Source: Mnemiopsis leidyi (Eukaryota > Ctenophora > Tentaculata > Lobata > Bolinopsidae). From it: 39,581 nucleotides of DNA. Below, piece after piece: positions 24,920-35,199 of this stretch. Position 1 is the first letter of the stretch, and each line of letters begins with the position of its first letter. The notes under the pieces are model-generated. The model was not told the DNA's origin. It did no database searches and was given only the letters and a program-made list of their open reading frames with translations. A program made the position numbers and the translations under genes. The stretch spans positions 202,435 through 242,015 of the forward strand of contig JH153507.1 in assembly GCA_000226015.1 (NCBI GenBank), written 5' to 3'.

Positions 24920-27120
24920 AATTTTAGGATTTTTCGAGATTTTATATCACAAATTATCTACAAATGAAACGAACATTTTTATAGATCAGTATAGTGGATA
25001 ACAAATCTTGAAGAGTATAACTAAACAAACACGCTTATAACAACCTCTAAAGTAACATCTTTTCAAGACACAAGACGCTTAGTCCTCTTCTCGCGTACTA
25101 ATTCCAAACAAACGCAAAACATTCCACCGACAGCACTTCCTTTCGTACTCAAGACCAAATCTAGGTTACATACCGTTCCATCGATTATCATGAATTGCAT
25201 TTTATCGAGCAGGCACTAATAGCTGCAGTCCAGGTAGATTACGTCATTTCTAAAACTGGACGTAAAAGAGAAATGTTTTTCGATTGTATTTGTATGCACA
25301 AAGACCACTAGAATATTCCAGAATTCTTCTGGAAATTGCGACGGCAGGGCCACGAGAAAGACTAATTTGAGTGGTTGACAAACTTGTGAGATCGTATTCG
25401 TTTGATGAACCCTATGTACAGGTAACCACAAAATGCTCACTTCATTTTTGGTCTAATTTCATTGTTGAGCTCATTGTCAAAGCTATAGAGCGGAACAATG
25501 TTATCTTCTCTTACTTTTAGGCCGATGCTCGAATGCAATATGTAATTTTATGCAACTCTCTTCAAATCCTTCGACAAAGAGAGAATGGAATAAATGAGGA
25601 CGTACGTTCACAAAATAGCAGTCCCACTTCAATACGTCTCGAATTAATAAATTCTTAGAAGTAGACGATGTTGCTAAATATCCCAGGCTGAAAGTAAGAG
25701 AGGAAGTGCATCGGAAGATATGCTAGGTCGGTGAGTCAGATTGATAATATACAGCATATAATATACCATTACCAAGAACCAGCCAACCCATCCTCAGGTC
25801 AGCGCCATACCACAAACAGATCCCGTTTAAAAAACAAACAACGACACCAAACACAGCGCGAAAAAAGTGTAAAAAACACGATTCCAGGCCGAGCCAGGGA
25901 CGGGATAAGTGTGAGGGAGATAGTCTGACTGAGAGGGCTGGACTGGTACACTTGACTGTACAATCTTGTCGAGAATCAATACACTAATCAATACGGTAAC
26001 ACAGGATATAAGGGTAGATACACATCGGATCGAAACAACATTTGGACGGACTTATAACTTGTTCAAAGTTCTTGTTGTTATCATTAACAACGGTGCTATT
26101 CTGTAACGAATATTATAATGACCCACAACGACGTGTCACATGACCTAGTATTAACCAATTCTTAAAAAGAAGAAAAAATGTTCATAATTTGCACAGTTGC
26201 TTTCTGCGGGGGTTAAAATACACAACTTTAAACAGCTCATTTTCTCTCTCACCAAGTGACCACAACATTCCATCGAGACTCGTCACAACAAGTAATTATC
26301 ATGATCAATTGTAATTAATTACGCGATAAATCATAATTAATTATTATACCATGTTATATGCCAGTTAAACGATACGCTATCTTCTTGTGAATGCGTAGTC
26401 TCTAATTCCAAAAGCGTTAATAAGTTATGCTCAACCAAAAATAATTAACAGTTTTAAAAACACATCAATAAGTGTAAAATATGAGCTCCGATCAATGATC
26501 ATGATAAAACAATCCCGGGATATCGCATCGTAGTTTCGCATGAAATATGACAAATTTTCTTGTTTTAAACCCTAAAAGTATCCATCAATTTTAAAGTTGG
26601 TAAATAAACGTATTCTTATAATATCAGTATCTTCTTCTCTGGTGTTACCAATAATATCACTCCGCCCGACAATCCATAGATTCAACTTTCAGTAGCCATG
26701 CCAAACTGCCATCAGCCATGCTTCTCATTTTTTAGAATTCTTCAGATTTTGGATAAAATTTAAATAGTGCAAGTGCCGAGATCTAATCTCAAACGCAACC
26801 GTTCAGATTCGGATGAGCTAATATGATCCAGAGGACAATTTTGAAACTTATATTTAAAACTTATTAAAAGATGAAGCTTGCCGTTAGTGTTAAGATTTTG
26901 CTAGAATTTTCAAATACATTTCAAATTAGGCAAACACGAGGTCTCCTGTTTCACTGCTGCATGCTAGATATATGAACGTTAGGCTCCAATAGCCTGTAGC
27001 TGTTGTCCTATTGCTAATAGGTTGATATTGAGAATTGATTGCCATTTTAAGAACGCATAGAAGATATTAAGGTAAACTGAATAATTTCGTCCTCGTTAAA
27101 TTTCTGCCCTCTAAACAAAA
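24920..27120. other. Intergenic stretch without supported gene
   Basis: AT-rich, with short open frames (up to 74 codons, for example 25216-25440 minus and 25731-25928 plus) that lack motifs and splice partners. I see no RNA gene or mobile-element termini. Confidence 0.5.
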
Positions 27121-27718
27121 AATCACGTGGGCAAGCCGCTGGCCTCACCGAAAAAGGGACCTTACACACAAAAGGGACCTCATTAACAAATGAGAGGAAT
27201 TGTTGCGTGAGAGCAATTTACGGGCTATTACGAGCGTTGCTGAGAGAAAGGACATGTTACACTCAAGTCGCCCGCCGAACAATAACATGTAACAACTGGA
27301 GTCGCTCTACGAAAATGTTGTTGTGTTGGAGCTGCTAACCGCGGTCAACTGGCAACGCGTTTACATTTTTTCTGGAGGTGCTCATAGTTCTATGCAAGGA
27401 ATGACAAAATGATAGCAGTTTGGTAAGGGCCACACTTTCACACATACACATTAAACCGCTCCCACGTGTGTCCGAACAGTTTAACACGTGACGCCACGTG
27501 TTGTAGTGTCACGTGTTTTCAAAACTCTACTCCTTCTCGCTTCCAACTGGAGCTAGACAGATAGTCTGATCACATGACGTGATCCAATCATCCTGGCACA
27601 ACATTTCCACTCTTCAAACAGAGGATAAAATTGGAATTACTATTCTTAAAAAACCAAAAAATAGAGATCATCATTAACATGATAGTGTCTATTATATATA
27701 TATCTCAAGATCTCGTCT

Positions 27719-27746
27719 TATCATCATCGGCATCATCATCATCACT
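27719..27746 (+). repeat. (ATC)n trinucleotide run
   Basis: Interrupted ATC repeats. Confidence 0.8.
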
Positions 27747-28863
27747 TGTATCTAATAAAAACGACAAAAAGCACAAAACAAGCTCATTAAACCGCGGGGT
27801 CTCTTTCAACACGTGAAACATGTGAGACCGTGGAGCAGAAAGACAGTTTATAACTAGATAGAGGTTAACAAAGTATGTGTGTAAACAGAGCTGCGCGCCA
27901 CGTGCAGGTTTGAAGTCCGCGCGACACCTCCACATTACACACAATGTGTATCCTGTGCATGCGCGTCGAGCCAACTATGAACAAACAAACGTGTGACGCC
28001 CAGCTCTGATGTGTATGTATGTGTGAAATTCATCATATCATATTCCGGCACAATCTTTTCCTGACAAGACGAACTTTTAGGATCGGAAGGCTATAATTTG
28101 AATGGAAGTAGATTTTTTGACCACATTAGGGGAATTTTCTCACACACATCAAATTTAGGAAAAGATTAGACCGGATTATGCTATATGTGATAGAAAACTT
28201 GATAGTTCGGCTGTAAAAGTGCAGTGAGGTGCAAGGAACTGCAACTGTAAGTAAGTACTATAACTGAAGATCTGTAGCAATAACATCGCCTACTAAAAAC
28301 TCGGAAGGGAAATAATATTACAACAATTCCAACAGTAAGTAAAAATTTTTGCAATGGACACTCTATTTAACAGTTTTAATAATAGACCTTATTACAAACT
28401 AAAAACAACAATGTTGCGACGCATCTTAAACATAGGATGAAATCACACAACAATTTTCAAAACTAAGACTTAAAACACTAAGAGAACACAAATTTTGACT
28501 CGATATAAGTTCGACTAAGAACACCTCAAGTGAAGGATAGCAGGGAAGCCGGGAGCTCGCTTACTGCACGTGGTGTTGCGCCTACAGAGTGGTCAACGCA
28601 CAACACAACGGGACGATATTGGCCTGCGCATCACGTGCTACGCGTGCACCCGGGGTTTCCCCATACATTTGCCCAACAATACGGTTATGACGCTTTCACA
28701 GAAAGTAAAGGAGGTATGTTGACGTATATATGTTAACCATATGCAGTGAGGGCCGACAGTCTTATGCAACCATCATGGTTATATATACAGCCAACGAAAA
28801 TATATTGAACTGCATATAGCGCATATAAGATATATATAGTAAATATATATATATATTTTGCAT

Positions 28864-28912
28864 CCACCGTGCACTATAAGGGGTTCACTATACTCAAAAA
28901 TGTGCACGGTGG
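28864..28912. repeat. Perfect 11-bp inverted repeat
   Basis: CCACCGTGCAC (28864-28874) and GTGCACGGTGG (28902-28912) flank a 27-nt loop that itself contains TATA...TATA. Three more flanking pairs (GCA/TGC) extend it across a one-base bulge. Confidence 0.7.
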
Positions 28913-29040
28913 TGCTAAATTATGAAAAACAAACGTGTTACTGCACGGCACAATAGGATATTTGCGCACATGCAGGCATCATCACAGAAATCATGCGCAA
29001 CATGCGGGTCTCTGTGAGTCATCCTGCAATGCGCGTGCGA

Positions 29041-29085
29041 TGCCTCCACGGTGATGGGTTAAAAGTGATTTTGCACGTGGAGGTA
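29041..29085. repeat. Inverted repeat, CCTCCACG/CGTGGAGG
   Basis: Eight perfect pairs plus two flanking pairs, with a loop of about 25 nt. The right arm overlaps a CACGTG site. Similar in size to the stem 130 bp upstream. Confidence 0.55.
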
Positions 29086-29874
29086 GAGGCTAGACGGATG
29101 GTGCGCGTGCCGTGCAGCCACAGCACTCCTGACATTGAACCACATTAAAAGATCGTGTACATGCGTTTTGACGCCACTAACATAATACAACAAAGAAAGA
29201 TCAAGACGCGAAAACTACTCTAAAAGAGCTCCTAGATATATATCAATATCGTCTGCTGCACTATACAATAAATGCTATAGACCCTCCAAATCATTAACAC
29301 TGTAATACTCCTTCTCTGGCCGCCATTTTTACGAATTGCACCAACGCAATTCACATGGCACGCGAAGTGTGGAGGGGGCCGACAATCAAACACCGTATGA
29401 ACATATTTATAGATATAACCAATAATAGACGTGTATTATTGTGGAGCATTGCCAAATAGGAGTCGAAGAGGAAACCGCAAAATGATTGCACGTGCACAAA
29501 ATTTAGAAATTCCTCGGTGGAGGAATAAAAAAACTTTCGAGTTGTGCATCTTAACGGAGTTCTGATCGGATTTCTCTGTCAAAAATTCAGGATCAGCGGT
29601 TTGCCTTCGACTCCCAAGGCTCGGCTGATTAACTCGTGAGTTAGTACAAGCTTTACACGGTAAACTTAAAAATCATTCTCCTGGACCCTTAAGGGTACAG
29701 GACCAGCGACAGAACAGTGTCATTTTGCGTGCGACATACCGAAACGCTTTGTGCACACGTGCGGGTGAACGAAACCGCACGTGCGCATGACGCGCTACAG
29801 AACATCACTCGCTTGGCGTCAACAAGCTATACAGTCGTCGGTGCCTTGTCAGGCCAGCACACCGAAGCTCACCT

Positions 29875-32015
29875 TCAACTGAGAGAGGACTCAAGTTTAA
29901 TACTGGGTATTTGGAAGGGCACCATATTGACCGGTGATTGCTGGATGCCCGGCCAGATCCCCCCCAGGTTTGGTGTGTCCGATATGAGAGATGAGGCCGC
30001 TGTTTGCCCCGCCGCCGCCGCCGCCGCTCCCGTAGCCTGTGCAAAACGGAACTGTTGTTCCGGGTTTAACCCTCCCACGTATCCCGGCAAATTGGTTATT
30101 GCCGCGAGATTTTGCATCGCTGAAAAGGAAACAACGTTAGGATCAGATCTTAACTTGACAATTCATTATTATGTCATAAATAAGTTTATTTTAATTAACC
30201 TCTAAGGCATTGAAAACAATTCATATTGAATTTAAATGTGAATGCCTAGAAGATTTAAGAGGTGAATAATGACCGAGTATAGGGTTCATCAACATCAAGG
30301 AAGAATTTTCTTTGTATACTTTTGTAAGGAAAAGAGAAACACTACATTAATGCAAGATAGTCCACTGAAAAAAGGCAACGACCTCATTACTGAATTACGC
30401 GCAAAAAAGGGCTTCCGCGCCCAAAGATATGTTATTTTGACCTGAATCTATTTCTAAGAAATCTTTATGCTCATAAATTTGACTCTAACATAGAACTTCG
30501 TGCTCAAACATTAATCCTATTTTTCATGAGAACACCAGTAAAAGAGTAATATAAAGGCATTTATTTGCGGAGGCCTTCTACAATGTAAACCAATGTTCTT
30601 ATTTTAGACAATACTTGGACACTTGAAAAGAATGACGGTAGCTTTATGTTCTGTCCAGGAAGGTCGTTGGCCTAAGTTTCAGATCACTCAGTGGCATACA
30701 ATAGCGCTATTTGCATGGCTCAGTACCGCGTGCACTTATAATTGGCGAGTTCAAACATTTAATGTAAGTTTTGGGCTGTTTTTGTAGTGGCATACATAGT
30801 TTAAACATGTGCTTTATTGTCATTGTAAATCTTTTCAGATAGTTTGAAATTATTATCCAAAATGTTTCATATTGGGTAGCACTGACAATTGGTCGGTTAA
30901 TACAGGGTGGTCCAATTCTTTAAGACCATATTAACTGATCACAATTAAGCTAATAAAAAACAAAATTTGACGTTTGAAAATGTGGTCATTAGTTTGGTTA
31001 CGGTATGTATATTGGGCCACCCTGTACAATTAATTATACTTTAATCAATTACAATGCTGGGTTTGGATTGAACCGACAGGGCATAGTACAAGTGGAACGC
31101 ACTATTTTCCCCCAAAACAATCTCACATGCATATTTTGAAATCAAACAAAATCACAAGCCCAACAGAATCACGTGGCAACGGCACCACACACGTGGGCGG
31201 CAGTAAGTCAGTGTCACGTGACAAACCACGTGCAATATTCATCGCAAGACCTGAAGCGCACGTGGGACGTGTAAGTGACACTCTGTTATGTAAAAGTGAA
31301 CTAAAGCTGCGCGCTTAGTTTATCGTTTATAAAAGCCTCGGCCCAAAGAGCATCACGTTATTTAACATCTTTATAAATTAAATAGATGATGTAACATTGA
31401 CTCAGGTAGAGGGAGGCAGGCGCCAGCACCCCATTCATGCGGTATTGGCTGATCGCTCCTCCTATCATCCCGACTGTGCCTTTCTTTGTTCTAGCCCCAG
31501 TTTGCATAGTGAGGCCTTGTTACTATTCCATCATGAACTTTCTAAAGATCTGATGTGTGTTCAATGTGCTGGCTAAGAGAGAAAGGCATGGTAATGTTGT
31601 TCAGCTCGTAACTGCAAATAGGTCAAGGGGAAAGACAGACCAAGCAAAAGCACAACTTCAGTCACTTTTACGATCACATAGAAGTCACTCACACGCGTAC
31701 ACGTGGGCGAGAGACGTGGAAAATTAGCACGTGAGCGCGTCACGCCGCGCAGACCACGTGACACACACCATCAACCCCCTGATCCGAACATGCACACGAA
31801 CACGGAGGTGCTGAACGGTTAATAAACTGACCCTAACTCACATGCTGCGGAACTGTAGGGGAGGGAACCAAGCCCTGCTGACATTTCACTGGCCACAGAG
31901 GCCGTGAGAGCTGAGGGGTAGAAGGAGGAGGTGGAGGTATTTGGGGAGTGCCAGGGTGCCGCCAAGTACTGGTGGTTCAGACCGTGGTAGTTCGGGTTGA
32001 TCGTAGATAGGTCTG
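29875..32015 (-). CDS. Ser/Pro/Ala-rich, transcription-factor-like protein, C-terminal exons (partial)
   Basis: Two well-supported minus-strand exons, 32015-31842 and 30119-29875, join in phase (a T split from CG) to give the last 138 residues of a protein. The first has a long pyrimidine tract and acceptor (ctccacag) and a gtgagt donor; its text includes LNHQYLAAPWHSPN, SSFYPSALTASVASEM and GLGSLPYSSAA. The second follows ccttttcag and reads MQNLAAITNLPGYVGGLNPE, FRFAQATGAAAAAAGQ, IWPGIQQSPVNMVPFQIPS, then IKLESSLS and stop. Low charge, Ser/Pro/Ala/Gln composition, a short Ala run and a SUMO consensus (IKLE) near the end resemble an activation/regulatory tail of a transcription factor. The DNA-binding domain was not found in the window. 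Just after the stop is a perfect gtgagc donor, so an intron in the 3' UTR is possible. Confidence 0.6.
30206..30900. other. Intronic/intergenic stretch without gene
   Basis: Lies in the intron of the minus-strand regulator-like gene (30120-31841). Nothing else is supported before the MITE. Confidence 0.5.
30901..31026. mobile_element. Tc1/mariner-type MITE, 126 bp
   Basis: Terminal inverted repeats TACAGGGTGGTCCAAT (30901-30916) and ATTGGGCCACCCTGTA (31011-31026) differ at one position. TA at both outer ends fits the TA target duplication of the IS630/Tc1/mariner superfamily. No coding capacity. It sits in the intron of the minus-strand regulator-like gene. Confidence 0.72.
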
Positions 32016-32206
32016 CTGTGGAGGTAGAGGTCAGTGTGCAGGGTGGGCGAGAAGGAGGAGTGGTAGTTTTACAGCGTGTTAATTTTATGTTAAATTAACG
32101 TTGTTAATACTGTTAATCATCGTCGGTAAGAATAGTAAATTAAGTAGTTGAAGGGTTTTATGTTACGGAGAAGAAATAATAATAATACCACAGTTATGTT
32201 ACTTAC

Positions 32207-32236
32207 TGACTGCAGATAGTCTCAATCCACCAATAG
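32207..32236 (-). other. Candidate 30-nt microexon of the minus-strand regulator-like gene
   Basis: Lies between tttttcag and a gtaagt donor. It leaves one base that completes the first codon of the 32015 exon and encodes IGGLRLSAV. Phase-compatible, but short enough to be coincidence. Confidence 0.3.
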
Positions 32237-32499
32237 CTGAAAAATGTCGATCGTTAGATAAAATTTGCGGAAACTGCAGATTGTAAATTCAAATTCAGTA
32301 TTAACTCGAACTGAATGTTTACATCAACAAGTAAAATAAAATTTAAAGTAGGTTCGACGGGCATGATATAACTTCAATAGGGCAGTGTCAGATTGTCATA
32401 AAATTCAGACTTGTCATAGCCCGCTCACAACAAAGCGAATATGCCACTGCCCTGATTAGCTTATACACCATTTTAATTTGATGTAACTCGAATTTGTAC

Positions 32500-32526
32500 C
32501 TTTCAATTCCAAGTACATCTCTCGGC
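32500..32526 (-). other. Candidate 27-nt microexon of the same gene
   Basis: Lies between aatttttcag and a gtacaa donor, phase-compatible with the 30-nt exon (reads REMYLELK, then A across the junction). No further upstream exon could be identified. Low confidence. Confidence 0.22.
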
Positions 32527-33826
32527 CTGAAAAATTGGCAATTCTTTCTGCTTTCTGCTTTGATGAAGTCTAGGATGCCCTACAACTGTGTGCAAGAGTT
32601 TTGTTTAAGTATGAATTAAATCCACCGTACTTGCAGTGATTCTACAGCGTACTCGCCAGGAAAATTGAATAATATTTTACATAAGATTGCAACACCATAC
32701 ACCAACAAGTACGGCAATACCCATAGTTGTCTGCACCACGTGACTGTTCCAGTGCGCTGTACACAGGGCCCAGTTAAACTTTCCTTGTGTTTAACGGGGG
32801 GCCTTGAGCAACACAGATCGACAGGTCTAACACGAAGCTAAAGGAGGCAGGGTGTTAAAACAGCGGGGTAGAGTGAGAAGAAATCCGTGACAGGAACATC
32901 ACTACCTAATTCTTCGGCGGGGCTGTAGTGCAAGGCTAAACCAGGGCGTGCAATGTGAGACCTTGTAGAACATATTTACTCGCACCGCCAGACCATGAAT
33001 GGTTTTCTAGCTAACTAAACGATTTTAGGAATTTTCTAACTGCATAGTTTAGCAGTGTACCTCAGTCTCACCAGCCAGCCTCCAAAGCTACAGTTACGTA
33101 CTTTCTTATAACTTTGCTAGAAAGTTCCTCTAGTTTCGTGCCAAAAACCTGACACCGCCTTATCAGGAGGGGCGACGTAACTGATTGATTAAAGTGTGGT
33201 ATGGAAACAGGAACACCAACCTAAAACATTTCTACGAAAGTCACCAGACAGTCACATTCACGTCTACTGCTGACTGCTAAGCTGCTTTCGGACGTAGATA
33301 TAACTCGCTGTCGTACAAAGACACAAAGTGCCCTCAATTTCAGTGGGGGTGCACTCCGCACTAATTTTATTGCAAGTTCGGGCATTCCAAGCCGTGTGTA
33401 TCCCAGGAGTAGCAAGTGGTTTGTGGAAATGCACACACATCCCACAGCAGAGAGAGAGAGCGACCACACTTTCGGACATTACTAAATTAACGTTTCCTGA
33501 AGACCGGGCAAGACAAAGGATCAGCCAATACTGGGCTGGTGAGTTGACGTTACACATGCGTACAGTTTAGGTCGCGGCCAAGTTCCCCGCTCATCTCCCT
33601 CCCTCTCGAGAGATAGGCAGATAGGTCGAGTCTCGATATCTTGACCAGGAATTAATTACCAAATTAGTAATTAAGCTACTGCACGGAGGTACGTGTACGG
33701 TGTACGTGGTTTAGGAGACGGGAGTGTGGACATGAGTCCAGCAGGTCGTGCCAGCTAGCAGCTGCGTTAGACCTAATAGTGTCTGGCGGAGGAACAGATA
33801 CGTGTGCCCGACCTGGCAGGAGTTGG

Positions 33827-33928
33827 AGACACTTTTGGGATTATTGCAGCAACAGGGAATACTTTTGGGATTATTGAGAGATAAGAGCATTTATTGGTAT
33901 TTAGGGAGTACTTTTGGAATTATTGCTG
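33827..33928 (+). repeat. Three copies of ACTTTTGG(G/A)ATTATTG
   Basis: A 16-bp motif repeated three times with irregular spacing of about 28 and 57 bp. Confidence 0.7.
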
Positions 33929-34417
33929 AGTAATTGTTTCAGGTTTAGTCAGATAGATTATAATCATGCTTCCACGTTTTGGCAGATAGCTGCATATGCG
34001 TTTGTCTGGGTGCGTGACTCGACAGGTTTTGGTAATTTCTGTTTCTACGGGGATGTCTTGTAGGATGTGTGAACACAAAATACCATGATTACACGTGACT
34101 CAAAGACATCGTTTGTTGGAGACCCTTGAAATATGACAAAATGTGATGTGATTATCCGATAAAGCATGATATAATATGCCAGAATATGATATAGTATACT
34201 TTTTCCCAATTTACACCACCAAGAAGCACTAGCAAGAGACAGGCAAATATGTTTAGGTTTTAGACAGACTGATTACGAGGTTTTATAAGGTTCCAGGACC
34301 GAGAAAATCGACGTATGCAGTCCTGATGATCTGGCTCAGTCAGACAACTGTAAATCTTGGACCGCAAATAGCCTAGAAAATATTCGTTAGTTCTGATTCG
34401 CGATGTTGGGTAGTTGC

Positions 34418-34441
34418 AGCAGAGAGAGAGAGAGAGAGAGA
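34418..34441 (+). repeat. (GA)n microsatellite
   Basis: Uninterrupted GA run. Confidence 0.95.
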
Positions 34442-35199
34442 GGTATTTTAGGAGGTAAAATAGTGCCGCTCTTAAAAGAGCTCGAGATCCTTCCTTATAC
34501 AGTTATCAAATAGAGCCAGCCCCCACGATCACGATTCTAACAAGAATGCAAACCATGACGTTACCCTAGTAATGATTCCCGGTCACGTTTACAAAGTTAC
34601 GTCGAGACAGAACGGTGCACTTGCAATGAGAAGTAGATGCTTACTCTTTTAGTTTTAGGTTCAAGCTAGTCTAGTTCATGAGGTGACAAGGAGTTGTATG
34701 TATTCACCCGCCCAAGACAACCCATACCAAGAAGGTACAAGTTAATCGGTTATCTATTCAGAAATTAGAGTCCTGTAGACAAATGGTCGCAAATTTAAAA
34801 TGATGGCGAAAGCCTGAAGTCCGAGCAGCTAAGACACAGGAGTACTTTGGAAGTTACAAACCACCTCGATCCGCGTCTATCCAGATGAAAGTTTAAACGG
34901 TCAATGTTAGCACATCATAGTTACTTGTTAGCCCTACTTTTGCATTGTTTGGGCGATAAGGCAAACATTTGCAACTATCCAGTTGGCAGAGATGTCCTCC
35001 ATTTTGTCACTAGTATGAACGTTAAAAACGTGTCCAACCTCGGCATAATCTGGACCAGATATAATAATATTCAGAGCTCCTGGAGCAATTTTAACACACA
35101 TACACATACTCTCTCTCCGTAGCGTTACCCATACATGTACTAAAATATCATGTAAAACTTTTAACAGGACTCCCGTTCTAGGCAGTGTTACAGTGAATA

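Larger units (their letters stand above)
27124..32742. promoter_or_regulatory. CACGTG E-box cluster
   Basis: At least 22 CACGTG palindromes, starting at 27124, 27463, 27485, 27495, 27510, 27810, 27899, 28567, 28632, 29074, 29489, 29756, 29778, 31170, 31190, 31215, 31227, 31259, 31700, 31728, 31755 and 32737. In the preceding 27 kb I count about nine. Sub-clusters at 27463-27515, 31170-31264 and 31700-31760 hold three to five sites each within about 100 bp. CACGTG is bound by bHLH-zip and PAS-type factors. Position, between a regulator-like gene and an innexin, suggests cis-regulatory DNA; this is inference. Confidence 0.55.
32530..35199. other. Region between the divergent regulator-like gene and the innexin
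   Basis: No convincing exon. Overlapping 80-97-codon open frames on both strands at 33221-33570 have no motifs. A quasi-repeat lies at 33827-33928 and a (GA)n run at 34418-34441. It presumably contains the innexin promoter, but no clear core element is visible. Confidence 0.5.

Noticed and set aside
28530-28736. Plus-strand frame with a gtatgt donor near its end
   Set aside because: No family motif and no partner exon. Could be chance.
29717-30205. 162-codon plus-strand frame
   Set aside because: Antisense to a phase-consistent minus-strand exon. The poly-Ala run is a GCC/GGC repeat read on the other strand.
33221-33570. Three overlapping frames of 80-97 codons on both strands
   Set aside because: No motif. 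They contradict each other and have no splice logic.
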